From the NCBI RefSeq assembly GCF_003289625.1, contig NZ_QMBN01000004.1, forward strand, positions 159,263-223,262: a stretch of DNA of 64,000 nt. Reading direction: 5' to 3'. Positions 26,276-34,959 of the stretch are shown here, one piece after another. This stretch comes from Microbacterium sp. SMR1. GTDB lineage: Bacteria > Actinomycetota > Actinomycetes > Actinomycetales > Microbacteriaceae. The position numbers were made by a program, and so were the translations under genes. The notes beneath the pieces are model-generated. The model saw only the letters and a program-made list of their open reading frames with translations. It searched no databases and was not told the DNA's origin. Each line of letters opens with the position of its first letter. Position 1 is the first letter of the stretch.

Positions 26276-26297
26276 CCTGACCGGAACCACTGTCAGG
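26276..26297. promoter_or_regulatory. Inverted repeat between WYL regulator and VOC gene
   Basis: CCTGAC (26276-26281) and GTCAGG (26292-26297) form a 6-bp inverted repeat with a 10-nt spacer in the middle of the 100-bp divergent region. Its position suits a regulator controlling both directions. Short arms make this a moderate call. Confidence 0.45.
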
Positions 26298-26344
26298 GTG
26301 AGGCCGTCGAGCCGATCGGGCCGGCCCTTTCCTCAGGAGCAGCG

Positions 26345-26800
26345 ATGACCATTCAGACCACCCCTCACCTCAACTTCCGCGGCGACGCCCGCCAAGCCCT
26401 CGAGTTCTACGGCGCCGCCTTCGACGGACACGTCTCGATCACCACGTACGCCGAGGTCGGTATGCCCGCCGACCTCCCTGGTGCGGATGCCGTCGTCTTC
26501 GGCCTCGTCGCCGGGAGCACCGGCTTCCGTGTGATGGCGTACGACATCCCGGGCAGCACGGAGGGATCGATCGCCGGCGGCGGTTCGACGCGGCGTCAGG
26601 ACAACGCCACCATCACCGATCAGGCGTTCTTCGTCTCGGTCGGTTCCGAGAGCCTCGACGAGCTTCGCGGCCCGTGGGACGCGCTCGCCGCGGATGCCGT
26701 CATCGTCGAGCCCCTCGCCGCGTCGGCGTGGAGCGCGGGCTTCGGCATGCTCACCGACCGGTTCGGCGTCACGTGGAGCTTCAGCGTCACCGCCGCATGA
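26345..26800 (+). CDS. VOC-family protein (PhnB-like)
   Basis: The 151-residue product has a glyoxalase/bleomycin-resistance fold of the PhnB-like type: MTIQTTPHLNFRGDARQALEFY at the start, FRVMAYDIP in the middle and FGMLTDRFGVTWSFSV at the end. Family members bind metals or sequester small compounds; exact substrate is not known. The ATG at 26345 has AGGAG 6 nt before it; the longer frame upstream runs into the divergent regulator. Expression is probably controlled by the adjacent WYL regulator. Confidence 0.93.
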   Translation: MTIQTTPHLNFRGDARQALEFYGAAFDGHVSITTYAEVGMPADLPGADAVVFGLVAGSTGFRVMAYDIPGSTEGSIAGGGSTRRQDNATITDQAFFVSVGSESLDELRGPWDALAADAVIVEPLAASAWSAGFGMLTDRFGVTWSFSVTAA

Positions 26801-26801
26801 G

Positions 26802-26850
26802 CGCACGAGAGCCGCGGCCGGTTCGACCCCGCCGCGGCTCTTGTCGTGCA
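26802..26850. terminator. Bidirectional terminator hairpin
   Basis: AGAGCCGCGGC (26808-26818) pairs perfectly with GCCGCGGCTCT (26831-26841), and an outer GCACGA/TCGTGC extends the stem after a small bulge. It sits between the convergent ends of the VOC and threonine aldolase genes. Confidence 0.8.
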
Positions 26851-26881
26851 TCGCGTGGATGCCCGCCGACGCGGGAGGTGG

Positions 26882-27949
26882 TCAGTCGGTCGTCAGGCGC
26901 GCGAGCTCGGCGACGAACGCGTCGACGTCGGATGCCGACGTGTCGAACGAGCACATCCACCGCACCTCGCGGCGTGCCTCATCCCAATCGTAGAAACGGA
27001 ACGACTCGCGCAGCCGGTCGGCGACGCCCTCGGGCAGCACGGCGAAGACGCCGTTGGCCTGCGTCGGCTGCGTGAACTCCACGCCCCGCACCAAGCCGTC
27101 GGCGATGCCCGCCTCGACCGCCGAGCGCAGGCGCTGCGCCATCCCGTTCGCGTGCTCGGCGTTGCGGCGCCACAGGTCGTTCTCGAGCAGCGCGACGAGC
27201 TGGGCCGAGACGAAGCGCATCTTCGACGACAGCTGCATGTTGAGCTTGCGCAGGTAGGTGAGCCCCTCGGATGCCGCGGGGTCGAGCACGACGATCGCCT
27301 CGCCGAGCATCGCGCCGTTCTTCGTGCCGCCGAAGCTCAGCACATCCACACCGACATCGCGCGTGATGGCGCGCAGCGGCAGGCCGAGGGCCGCGGCGGC
27401 GTTCGCGATGCGGGCGCCGTCCATGTGCAGCCGCATCCCGCGCTCGTGCACGTGGTCGGCGATCGTCCGCAGCTCGTCGGGCGTGTAGAGCGTTCCGAGC
27501 TCGGTCGACTGGGTGATCGACACGACGAGCGGCTGCGCCCGGTGCTCGTCGCCCCAGCCCCAGGCCTCGCGGTCGATGAGGTCGGGGGTGAGCTTGCCGT
27601 CGTCGGTGGGGACGTTGAGGATCTTGATCCCGCCGACCCGCTCGGGAGCACCGCCCTCGTCCACGTTGATGTGCGCGGTCGACGCGGCGATCACCGCACC
27701 CCAGCGCGGCAGCATCGACTGCAGCGCCGTGACGTTGGCGCCCGTGCCGTTGAAGACCGGGAAGGCCTCGGCACCCGCGCCGAAGTGCTCGCCGACGAGG
27801 TCCTGCAGCCGGGCGGTGTACACGTCCGAGCCGTAGGCCGTCTGGTGGCCGTCGTTGGCGGCAGTGATCGCCGCGAGGACCTCCGGGTGGATGCCGGAGT
27901 AGTTATCGGACGCGAAGCCGCGCACCGAGGTGTCGTGCAGGGAGGTCAT
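26882..27949 (-). CDS. ltaE: Low-specificity L-threonine aldolase
   Basis: This 355-residue PLP enzyme cleaves threonine (and allo-threonine) to glycine and acetaldehyde. It begins RGFASDNYSGIHPEVLAAI and has DGHQTAYGSD, the active-site loop GGAPERVGG, LHMDGARIANAAAALG and the PLP lysine Lys210 in SFGGTKNG, all in the aldolase order. The end reads VRWMCSFDTSASDVDAFVAELA. It lies 47 bp downstream of the DUF6421 gene on the same strand, so the two may be cotranscribed. Confidence 0.93.
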   Translation of the reverse strand: MTSLHDTSVRGFASDNYSGIHPEVLAAITAANDGHQTAYGSDVYTARLQDLVGEHFGAGAEAFPVFNGTGANVTALQSMLPRWGAVIAASTAHINVDEGGAPERVGGIKILNVPTDDGKLTPDLIDREAWGWGDEHRAQPLVVSITQSTELGTLYTPDELRTIADHVHERGMRLHMDGARIANAAAALGLPLRAITRDVGVDVLSFGGTKNGAMLGEAIVVLDPAASEGLTYLRKLNMQLSSKMRFVSAQLVALLENDLWRRNAEHANGMAQRLRSAVEAGIADGLVRGVEFTQPTQANGVFAVLPEGVADRLRESFRFYDWDEARREVRWMCSFDTSASDVDAFVAELARLTTD

Positions 27950-27996
27950 GACCTCATCCTTTCAGCCTCGGGCGCGGCTTCGGGCCCGTGTGCGGG

Positions 27997-29484
27997 TCAG
28001 CCGCGGATGCCGCGCGTGGACGCGATGACGTCGCGCATCTTCTTCTCGAGCGCCTCGTAGAACATCGACAGCGGGAACTCGTCGTCCAGCACCGCATCGG
28101 TGTAGCCCTTCGGCGGACCCGCGAGGACGTCGTGGGGCAGACCGCGCGCCCACACCGAGGCGGGGTGAGGTTCGAGCACGGAGCGCACGAGGTCGTACGC
28201 CGCGAGCCAGTGCGCGGTTTTCGGGCGGTCGATTGACTCCCAGTAGAGGCGGTCGATCGCGTCGCCGAGGGCGACCACGGCATCCGGCACCTCCTGCCAT
28301 TCGAAGGCGAGAGCGGTGTCGGTCCAGTGCAGCACGCCCCGCCGGTGCAGCCACGCGAACAGCAGCTGGCCGCCGAGTCCGTCGTAGTTGCGCACGCGCG
28401 TGCCGGTGATCGCGAACCGGAAGATCCGGTCGAAGATCACGGCGTACTGCACGAGGCGAGCCAGGCGCAGCAGCTCGGCGTCGACCGGGTCGAGATCCGT
28501 CTCGGCACTCAGTCGACGGTCGAGCGCGACGCACTCGCGGAACGCCGTCAGATCGCACCGCAGCTCTTCGAGGGAGTACAGGAAGAACGGCATCCGCTGC
28601 TTGATCATGAACGGATCGAACGGCAGGTCGCCGCGCATGTGCGTGCGGTCGTGGATGAGGTCCCACATCACGAACGCCCGTTCGGTGAGCGCCTGGTCGT
28701 CGAGCATCTCCGCCGCCTCGGCGGGGAGGTCGAGCTTCGTGATCTCGGATGCGGCACGCACGACCCGGCGGTAGCGGGCTGCCTCGCGGTCCTGGAAGAT
28801 CGCCCCCCACGTGAACGGCGGAACCTCGCGCATCGCGACGGTCTCGGGGAACAGCACCGCCGAGTCGGTGTCGTAGCCGGCCGTGAAGTCGAGCAGTCGC
28901 AGCGAGACGAAGAGCCGATTCGGATACATCGTCTCGAGGCGCGCGATCTCCTTCGGCCAGATCGCCTCGACGAGCAGCGCCTCGACGTGCCGGTCGCGCG
29001 AGCCGTTCTGCGTGTACATCGGGAAGACGACGAGGTGGCGGATGCCGTCGACGCGGTGGAGCTGCGGCTGGAACGCCACGAGCGAGTCGAGGAAATCGGG
29101 CACGCCGAATGCCCCCTCCGTCGAAGCCGCGCCGTCCGGATGATCGGACCGCGCCCATCGTTCGAAGTCCCGGATCGACGCGGTGAGATAGTCCGCGTCG
29201 TGCGGGAACCGCGGCGCGAGGCGGCCGATCGCGGCGGTGATCGCCGCGACGTGGCGCCGCGCCGTCTCATGGTCCCCGGGATCGGGCACCGAGCCGTCGG
29301 CGGCCTGCAGCTGCTGCAGGGCCGTCGCAGCGTCGCGCAGCGAGATCCAGGCGGGGTCGTGCTCGACGCCGTCGGCGAGCGCGATGCTCAGGGCGTCGAC
29401 CGCGCCGCCGTCCTCGACGACCTCGGGCTCGCCGATGATCGTCTTGGTGGCACCGGGGGTGGGGTGCGTCTGAGCGATGGACAT
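27997..29484 (-). CDS. DUF6421-family protein
   Basis: The 495-residue product is soluble, helical and without obvious catalytic motif to me. Conserved-looking stretches are FDSL-type DFLDSLVAFQPQLHRVDGIRHLVVFPMYTQNGS, EALLVEAIWPKEIARLE and WDLIHDRTHMRGDLPFDPFMIKQR. It matches my memory of the DUF6421 family, widespread in actinobacteria and of unknown function; the HDRTHM and HRRG segments could be metal-binding. GGAGG lies before the ATG at 29484. It may share a transcript with ltaE downstream. Confidence 0.75.
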   Translation of the reverse strand: MSIAQTHPTPGATKTIIGEPEVVEDGGAVDALSIALADGVEHDPAWISLRDAATALQQLQAADGSVPDPGDHETARRHVAAITAAIGRLAPRFPHDADYLTASIRDFERWARSDHPDGAASTEGAFGVPDFLDSLVAFQPQLHRVDGIRHLVVFPMYTQNGSRDRHVEALLVEAIWPKEIARLETMYPNRLFVSLRLLDFTAGYDTDSAVLFPETVAMREVPPFTWGAIFQDREAARYRRVVRAASEITKLDLPAEAAEMLDDQALTERAFVMWDLIHDRTHMRGDLPFDPFMIKQRMPFFLYSLEELRCDLTAFRECVALDRRLSAETDLDPVDAELLRLARLVQYAVIFDRIFRFAITGTRVRNYDGLGGQLLFAWLHRRGVLHWTDTALAFEWQEVPDAVVALGDAIDRLYWESIDRPKTAHWLAAYDLVRSVLEPHPASVWARGLPHDVLAGPPKGYTDAVLDDEFPLSMFYEALEKKMRDVIASTRGIRG

Positions 29485-29595
29485 GGGGAACCTCCGATCT
29501 ACGAGGTACGGCTCCCGCGCGGGAGCGGTGGTCAGGTTGGCGTCAGCCTAACCGGACGCCGGGTTTTCGGCGACGGTGGTGCCGGTGCACCGTGC

Positions 29596-29682
29596 CGAAA
29601 CACCCGTCGGGCGGGTGGGGCTGGTGTCGTCTCGGCGGCGCCGCGACGCGACAGCAGCCCCAGCCGTCCGACGAATGTATCG
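29596..29682. repeat. 87-bp palindromic element, copy B
   Basis: The element runs from CGAAACA (one base different from CGATACA) to TGTATCG, again exactly 87 bp. Its halves match as RC over CGTCGG, TGGGGCTG and TGTCG-type blocks. It lies in a 248-bp divergent gap. Just upstream, a second inverted repeat (about 29561-29605, GGGTTTT-CGGC with GCCGAAACACCC) shares its left end. The element ends 13 bp before a TTGACC -35 candidate of the transketolase gene. Confidence 0.85.
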
Positions 29683-29732
29683 ATCACCACGAGCTTGACC
29701 TCAACTGAGCTCGAGGTTTTACCGTTCGAACC

Positions 29733-30416
29733 ATGACCATGACTGAACCCGACTCCTTCACCGAACGGCTGCCGGCCGCTCTGCTCGACCGCCTCGCGCG
29801 GGTGACCGGCGACGAGAAGCACAGTGCCGCCGCGCATTCGACCCTCGATGCGCTGTGGGTGCTGCACGACCGTGTGCTCCGCCCCGAAAGCGGTGACCGC
29901 TTTCTGCTGTCGAAGGGGCACGGCCCAGCCTCGTACTACGCCGTGCTGGCCACGCGCGGCCTGATGCCCGACGGCTGGCTCGACGATCTCGCGGGCGTCG
30001 ATTCGCCCCTCGGCCACCACCCCGACCGTCTGCTCATCCCCGCCGTCGAGATCTCGTCCGGGTCGCTCGGGCACGGACTGCCGATCGCCGTGGGCCTCGC
30101 CCGCGGCCTCGACATCACCGGCACTCCCGGCCGCGTGTTCGTCCTGATCGGCGACGCCGAGCTCGACGAGGGCAGCAACCACGAGGCGATCGCCGTCGCC
30201 GGCCGCCTCGCCCTCGCCCGGCTGCACGCCATCGTCATCGACAACTCCTCCGCGTCGCTCGGATGGCCCGGCGGGATCGCACGCCGGTTCGCGCTGGAGG
30301 GATGGGATGCCGCCGAGGCCGACTCGCACGATCACGCTGCGCTCGCCGCTGCTCTCGAGGCGCGCGGCGCGGCGCCCCGTGTCACCGTCGTCCGTACCGC
30401 TGCGAAGGGATCCTGA
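29733..30416 (+). CDS. Transketolase-like protein, N-terminal (TPP-binding) half
   Basis: This 227-residue protein corresponds to the thiamine-diphosphate pyrimidine-recognising half of transketolase: DRFLLSKGHGPASYYAVL, SSGSLGHGLPIAVGLARG and the TPP motif GDAELDEGSNHEA. The partner half is encoded next, overlapping by one base (TGATG). Such two-subunit transketolases are known; the substrate of this pair is not certain. TACCGT at 29720-29725 is 7 nt before ATG, with TTGACC at 29695-29700 as a possible -35 (spacing 19). Confidence 0.88.
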   Translation: MTMTEPDSFTERLPAALLDRLARVTGDEKHSAAAHSTLDALWVLHDRVLRPESGDRFLLSKGHGPASYYAVLATRGLMPDGWLDDLAGVDSPLGHHPDRLLIPAVEISSGSLGHGLPIAVGLARGLDITGTPGRVFVLIGDAELDEGSNHEAIAVAGRLALARLHAIVIDNSSASLGWPGGIARRFALEGWDAAEADSHDHAALAAALEARGAAPRVTVVRTAAKGS

Positions 30417-31288
30417 TGCGCGCCCGCTTCTCCACCGTCATGTCAGATCTGTTGGCCACCGACGACCGCGCGACACTCGTGCTCGCCGACATCGGCCCGC
30501 TCGATCTGGCCGCGGGAACCCCGGCCGCCGACCGTGTCGTCAACGTCGGGATCCGCGAGCAGGCGATGATCGGGGTCGCCGCCGGTCTCGCGCTCGCCGG
30601 ACTGCGTCCTTTCGTCCACACTTACGCGCCGTTCCTCGTCGAGCGGCCCTTCGAGCAGATCAAGCTCGACCTGTCGCACCAGGGTCTCGGGGCGGTGCTC
30701 GTATCGATCGGCGCGAGCTATGACGCGGCCGCGGCGGGGCGCACGCACCAGTGCCCCGGCGACATCGCCCTGTTGAGCACCCTGCCCGGATGGCGGCTGC
30801 ACGCACCGGGGCACCCGGATGAGGTCGAGGCGCTCGCCCGGGATGCGGCGACGACCGACGACCGCCAGTACATCCGGCTCTCGACGCAGGCGAACCGGGC
30901 GGCATTCCCGACGGACGGACGCATCCACCTCGTGCGCGAGGGCGCGGGCACGCTGGTCCTGGCCATCGGCCCGCTCCTCGACACGGCGCTCGAGGCGACG
31001 GCGGGCGACGGGTTCGCGGTCGCATACACCGCGACGCCCGTGCCGCTCGATTGCGACGGTTTGCGCGCGCTGAGTTCCGGCTTCGACCGGGTGGCCGTGC
31101 TCGAACCCTTCCTCGAGGGGACGACCGCCGCCGCGGTCGGTGCGGCGCTCGGCGGCGGCGGCATCCTCGTCGAGCACATCGGGGTCGGCGTCGGTGAACA
31201 GCGCCGATACGGCACCCCGGCCGACCATGCGCGGCTGCACGGCCTCGACGCGCCGGGGATCAGGCGACGCCTCGATCTGCTCTCATGA
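30416..31288 (+). CDS. Transketolase-like protein, C-terminal half
   Basis: The 290-residue subunit has the transketolase pyrimidine-domain hallmark NVGIREQAMIGVAAGLALAGLRPFVHTYAPFL, followed by THQCPGDIALLSTLPGWRLHAPGHPDE and a C-terminal TK_C-type domain. The ATG at 30416 (overlap TGATG, AAGGGA upstream) defines the true start; sequence before it in the frame is shadow. It must pair with the preceding N-terminal half to form a working enzyme in sugar-phosphate exchange. Its stop overlaps the convergent soxR stop region by 6 bp. Confidence 0.88.
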   Translation: MRARFSTVMSDLLATDDRATLVLADIGPLDLAAGTPAADRVVNVGIREQAMIGVAAGLALAGLRPFVHTYAPFLVERPFEQIKLDLSHQGLGAVLVSIGASYDAAAAGRTHQCPGDIALLSTLPGWRLHAPGHPDEVEALARDAATTDDRQYIRLSTQANRAAFPTDGRIHLVREGAGTLVLAIGPLLDTALEATAGDGFAVAYTATPVPLDCDGLRALSSGFDRVAVLEPFLEGTTAAAVGAALGGGGILVEHIGVGVGEQRRYGTPADHARLHGLDAPGIRRRLDLLS

Positions 31289-31765
31289 CGGAGCGGCCGC
31301 GTCGTCGTCGAGCGCGTGCCGGAGCGCGGGCGCGACGCGGCGCGGTCCGCTGCCCTCGGCGCCGAGTGCGTCGCCGGGGTTGAGCAGGTCGCACGACCGC
31401 ATCGAGAGGCAGCCGCAGCCGATGCATCCCACGAGTTCGCGCTCGAGCGATTCGATCGCCGCGCGCCGTTCCTCGAGACGCACCTTCCACGCGCGCGAGA
31501 CCCGCTTCCAGTCCTCGCTGCTGGGCTCGGCCTCTGCGGGCAGCGACGCGAAAGCCTCGGCGACCTCGGCGAGCGGGATGCCGAGTCGCTTGGCCACGAG
31601 GATGAGCGAGATGCGGCGCAGCATGTGGCGACTGAACCGGCGCTGATTGCCGGCCGAGCGGGTCGAACTGATGAGCCCCTGACGCTCGTAGAAGTGCAAT
31701 GCGGACACCGAGACCCCGGTGCGCCCGCTCACCTCGCCGATGGTCAGGAGATCGTTGGACCGCAT
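31283..31765 (-). CDS. soxR: Redox-sensitive MerR-family activator SoxR
   Basis: The 160-residue regulator has a MerR helix-turn-helix (LLTIGEVSGRTGVSVSALHFYERQGL), a dimer helix and the [2Fe-2S] cluster motif CIGCGCLSMRSC with Cys114, 117, 119 and 125 in the SoxR spacing. Oxidation of the cluster by redox-cycling compounds activates SoxR. GTG at 31768 is an equally good start, being 7 nt after a TAGAGT -10 box (31776-31781 on the opposite strand). The -35 region would fall inside the 87-bp repeat copy C. Confidence 0.95.
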   Translation of the reverse strand: MRSNDLLTIGEVSGRTGVSVSALHFYERQGLISSTRSAGNQRRFSRHMLRRISLILVAKRLGIPLAEVAEAFASLPAEAEPSSEDWKRVSRAWKVRLEERRAAIESLERELVGCIGCGCLSMRSCDLLNPGDALGAEGSGPRRVAPALRHALDDDAAAPS

Positions 31766-31789
31766 CACGCCTGCGACTCTACGACGCAC

Positions 31790-31876
31790 CGATACATCCG
31801 TCGGGTCGGTGGGGCTGCTGTGGCCTCGGGCCGTCTCGCACGCCCCCTCAGCACCGCGGGTCCGACGGTTGTATCG
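31790..31876. repeat. 87-bp palindromic element, copy C
   Basis: From CGATACA to TGTATCG, 87 bp. The outer arms match over CGATACA, CCGTCGG and GGTGG-type blocks; the centre is less conserved than in copies A and D. It occupies most of the divergent gap between soxR and the diacylglycerol-kinase gene, 8 bp from the soxR -10 box, so it could influence transcription of soxR. Confidence 0.85.
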
Positions 31877-31955
31877 CGGTCAGCCCTGACCGCCGGGGTC
31901 GGGCGGGACTGTCAAGCCGTCGCCGTCGCTGCCTCCGCGGCGTTAGCGTCACTCC

Positions 31956-32942
31956 ATGCCCACCGATCGCCCCGCCGAATCCGAATCCGCAGCCGGCGCG
32001 CCCGCAGCAGACGCCTCCACCGTCGACGGGCGCGGCGTGCTGGTGATCACGAACTCCCGAGCGGGCACGTCGGTGGTCCGGCCCGATCCGCTGCCCGAGA
32101 TCCGGCGGCGGCTGTCCGAGGCGCGGATCGAGAGCCTGGGCGAGTCGTCGATGGACGACATCGTCGCGTCGGCCATGTCGGCCGCCGATGCGCCGACGGT
32201 GCTCGCGGTGCTCGGTGGTGACGGCTCGGTCTCGCGTGCCGCGCACCTCGCGCGTCGTCACGACCTGACGCTGCTCGTGCTGCCGGGCGGCACCTTCAAC
32301 CACTTCGCGCGGGCCGCCGGCGTGGACACCGTCGAGGCGGCGCTCGACGCGTACGACGCCGGCTCGGTGCGCAGCGTCGTCGTCGCCGAGGCGGTCATCG
32401 ACGACGGCGACCCCGTGACCGTGCTCAACGCGGTGTCTCTCGGCGCCTATCCCGAGCTCCTCGCCGAACGCGAGAAGCGCACGAGCCTCGGCAAATGGTG
32501 GGGCGGCGCGATCGCGGCGTGGCGCGAGATCCACGGTGCCCATCGCATCACGATCGTGCGCGACGGCCGCCGGGCCGTGGTCTGGTCGGTGTTCGCGGGC
32601 ATCGGACGGGGAGACCCCCGCCGTATCGCGATGATGCGTCGGGCGAGCCTCGACGAGGCCGTGCTCGACGTCCGTCTCCACCATGCCCGCGGCACGCGGC
32701 TGCGGGCGGTGACCTCCTTGGCCTTCGGCCGGCGCACGCTCGCGGTGATGCGCGCGCTGCGGCTCATGCCGCCGGCATCCGATCTCGAGCGAGCCGTCGT
32801 CTCCGAGATCGAGCTGACCGTCCGGCCCGGCGAGGCGACGCCGGTGCTCGCGCACGACGGCGAGCTGGCCGAGACTCCCACCGGCGACTACCGGCTGCGG
32901 CTCCGCGCGATCCCGGACGGCCTGCGCGTCTACGCGCGCTGA
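31956..32942 (+). CDS. Diacylglycerol kinase family lipid kinase
   Basis: The 328-residue protein has a disordered acidic N-terminus (about 1-25), then the DAGK catalytic domain: GVLVITNSRAGTS, the nucleotide loop LGGDGSVSRAAH and LLPGGTFNHFARAAG. The C-terminal lid has EIELTVRPGEATPVLAHDGELAE. Members phosphorylate diacylglycerol or related lipids at the membrane. TAGCGT at 31944-31949, 6 nt before the ATG, fits a leaderless promoter. The substrate is not proven. Confidence 0.9.
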   Translation: MPTDRPAESESAAGAPAADASTVDGRGVLVITNSRAGTSVVRPDPLPEIRRRLSEARIESLGESSMDDIVASAMSAADAPTVLAVLGGDGSVSRAAHLARRHDLTLLVLPGGTFNHFARAAGVDTVEAALDAYDAGSVRSVVVAEAVIDDGDPVTVLNAVSLGAYPELLAEREKRTSLGKWWGGAIAAWREIHGAHRITIVRDGRRAVVWSVFAGIGRGDPRRIAMMRRASLDEAVLDVRLHHARGTRLRAVTSLAFGRRTLAVMRALRLMPPASDLERAVVSEIELTVRPGEATPVLAHDGELAETPTGDYRLRLRAIPDGLRVYAR

Positions 32943-33014
32943 GCTCGTCGCGCTCGCCGCCGGATACATCGCGAGAGGGATGCCGCGCCTGTGGCGCTCG
33001 CGTACCGTCATAGC

Positions 33015-34211
33015 GTGCTCCGTCCGCTCCGCCGCTACCAGCTGTACGTCGACGTCGCCGTAGCGGTCGCCTTCGCGGCGATCATGCTGCTCGTGACCTG
33101 GGTCGCCGTCGTCGGCACGGGCATCCCCGACGATCCGCTCTCCTCGCTCGTCGCGATGCTCCTGGTCGTCCCGTTCGGTGCCGCGGTCGCGCTGCGCCGG
33201 CTCTCGCCGCCGATCGCGCTCGCGCTGGCCTGGGTGGGCGCGGTCCTCCAGATGCTGGCGCAGCTGCCACCGCTGCCGGTCGACATCGCCATCTTCGCGG
33301 TGCTCTACACGTGTGCGGCGTACGGCACGAACCGGGTCTTCTGGCTCGGGTTCACCTCCTCGATCGGGGGCGCCCTGGCCATCACCGTGTACCTGCTCAT
33401 CCCCTCGGCGAGATACTCCATCGCCGTGTCGGGGGGCGAGTTGATGTACTTCCTCGTCATGGGCACGATGCTGTTCGTCGCGGCGGTGTTCGGCTTGCTC
33501 CTGGCGTGGACCGTGGGCGCTCTGGTCCGCGTCGGTCTGCGCGCGCGCGACAACGCCGAGGCGCAGCGGAAGGCCGAGGAGCGGGCGACGGCCGAGTTCG
33601 AACGCAATCGCATCGCGCGAGACATGCACGACGTCGTCGCCCATTCGCTCGCGGTCGTCATCGCTCAGGCGGACGGCGCACGCTACGCCGCCGCGGCCGA
33701 CCCCACGGCCGCGGCCGAATCGCTGAAGACGATCTCGTCGACGGCGCGCTCCGCCCTCGCCGACGTGCGGATGCTGCTCACCCAGCTCCGCCACAGCGAG
33801 GGCGAGGGGCCGCAGCCGACCGTCGCGGACCTCGAGGTGCTGTACGCGCAGGTGCGCGCCGCCGGTCTCGACCTGCGCGTCGACGTCGACCCGGCCCCTC
33901 CGGGCGAGCCGCCCGCGGCCGTGCAGATCGCGGTGTACCGCATCCTGCAGGAGGCCCTGACGAACGCGATGCGCCACGGCGCGGGCGGTACCGTGGACGT
34001 GTCCCTGGCCTGGCTGCCCGATCGCGTGGAGGTGCGTGTGAGCAATCCGCTCTCGCCGGTGAACGAGGCCACCGGCCCGGTGCGCACGGGCGGACACGGT
34101 GTCATCGGCATGCGCGAGCGCGCCCAGCTGATCGGCGGCAGCATCGAGGTGGGCCCGACGGGCGGCGCCTTCGTCGTGGCCGCGAGCCTGCCCATCGGCG
34201 GCGCCGCGTGA
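33015..34211 (+). CDS. Sensor histidine kinase, NarL/DesK type
   Basis: The 398-residue kinase has five or so membrane helices in its first 170 residues, a short coiled linker and the HisKA_3 motif ARDMHDVVAHSLAVVIAQADGARYAA containing the phospho-accepting His, followed by an HATPase domain with LTNAMRHG and GGHGVIGMRERAQLIGG. It autophosphorylates and passes the phosphate to the regulator encoded next. I choose the GTG at 33015, 6 nt after TACCGT (33003-33008), over an upstream ATG; the next gene overlaps by GTGA. Confidence 0.93.
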   Translation: MLRPLRRYQLYVDVAVAVAFAAIMLLVTWVAVVGTGIPDDPLSSLVAMLLVVPFGAAVALRRLSPPIALALAWVGAVLQMLAQLPPLPVDIAIFAVLYTCAAYGTNRVFWLGFTSSIGGALAITVYLLIPSARYSIAVSGGELMYFLVMGTMLFVAAVFGLLLAWTVGALVRVGLRARDNAEAQRKAEERATAEFERNRIARDMHDVVAHSLAVVIAQADGARYAAAADPTAAAESLKTISSTARSALADVRMLLTQLRHSEGEGPQPTVADLEVLYAQVRAAGLDLRVDVDPAPPGEPPAAVQIAVYRILQEALTNAMRHGAGGTVDVSLAWLPDRVEVRVSNPLSPVNEATGPVRTGGHGVIGMRERAQLIGGSIEVGPTGGAFVVAASLPIGGAA

Positions 34212-34864
34212 GCGCCATCCGGGTCGTCCTCGTCGACGACCAGGCGCTCTTCCGCGCCGGCATCCGCATGGTCGTCGCCTCGCAGCCCGACCTCGAGGTC
34301 GTCGGCGAGGCGTCCGACGGCGCCGAGGCCATCGGCGTCGTGCGGGCGACGCGCCCCGACGTCGTCCTGATGGACATCCGGATGCCGGTCATGGACGGGC
34401 TCACCGCCACGGCGCAGCTGCTCGACGACCCGGTCTTCGACGGCGCGCCGCCGCGCATCGTGATGCTGACGACCTTCGACCTCGACGAGGCAGCGGCGCG
34501 GGCGATCCGGCAGGGAGCGAGCGGCTTCCTGCTGAAGGATGCCGACCCCGAGTTCCTCCTCGCCGCGATCCGCACGGTGCACTCCGGCTCGTCGGTCATC
34601 GCGGCTTCCGCGACGCGCGAGCTGTTCGCGACGTTCGCGGCCCCCGAGCAGAAGCCCGTGCCGCCTGCGTTCGCGGAGCTGACCGATCGCGAGCGCGAGA
34701 TCTTCGGTCTGGCCGCGCGCGGCCTCTCGAACGCCGAGATCGCCCAGCGCGAGTTCCTCTCGGAAGCCACGGTGAAGACCCACATCAGCCGCATCCTCGC
34801 CAAGCTCGCCCTGCGGGATCGCGTGCAGCTGGTCGTCTTCGCCTTCGAGCACGGGCTCGCCTGA
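34208..34864 (+). CDS. LuxR/NarL-family response regulator
   Basis: The 218-residue protein has a receiver domain (VVLVDDQALFRAGIRMVV) with the phosphorylation site Asp56 in DVVLMDIRMP and Thr/Lys switch residues, then a LuxR helix-turn-helix (LTDREREIFGLAARGLSNAEIAQREFLSEATVKTHISRILAKL). It starts with GTG in the GTGA overlap with its kinase. It likely controls the ABC transporter genes that follow after a 95-bp gap, as in many actinobacterial kinase-regulator-ABC modules. Confidence 0.95.
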   Translation: MSAIRVVLVDDQALFRAGIRMVVASQPDLEVVGEASDGAEAIGVVRATRPDVVLMDIRMPVMDGLTATAQLLDDPVFDGAPPRIVMLTTFDLDEAAARAIRQGASGFLLKDADPEFLLAAIRTVHSGSSVIAASATRELFATFAAPEQKPVPPAFAELTDREREIFGLAARGLSNAEIAQREFLSEATVKTHISRILAKLALRDRVQLVVFAFEHGLA

Positions 34865-34959
34865 CGTCGCGCTGCGGATGAGGGATCATCCGCGAGATGT
34901 ACAGGCCCGCGACGAGGGACCGATGCCGGGTGCCCGGCCCGGTTCGTAGCGTCGGAGAC

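Noticed and set aside
32960..33010. GGATACATCG resembling the end of the 87-bp element before the histidine kinase
   Set aside because: No matching TGTATCG end 87 bp away and no internal block; a single short match only.
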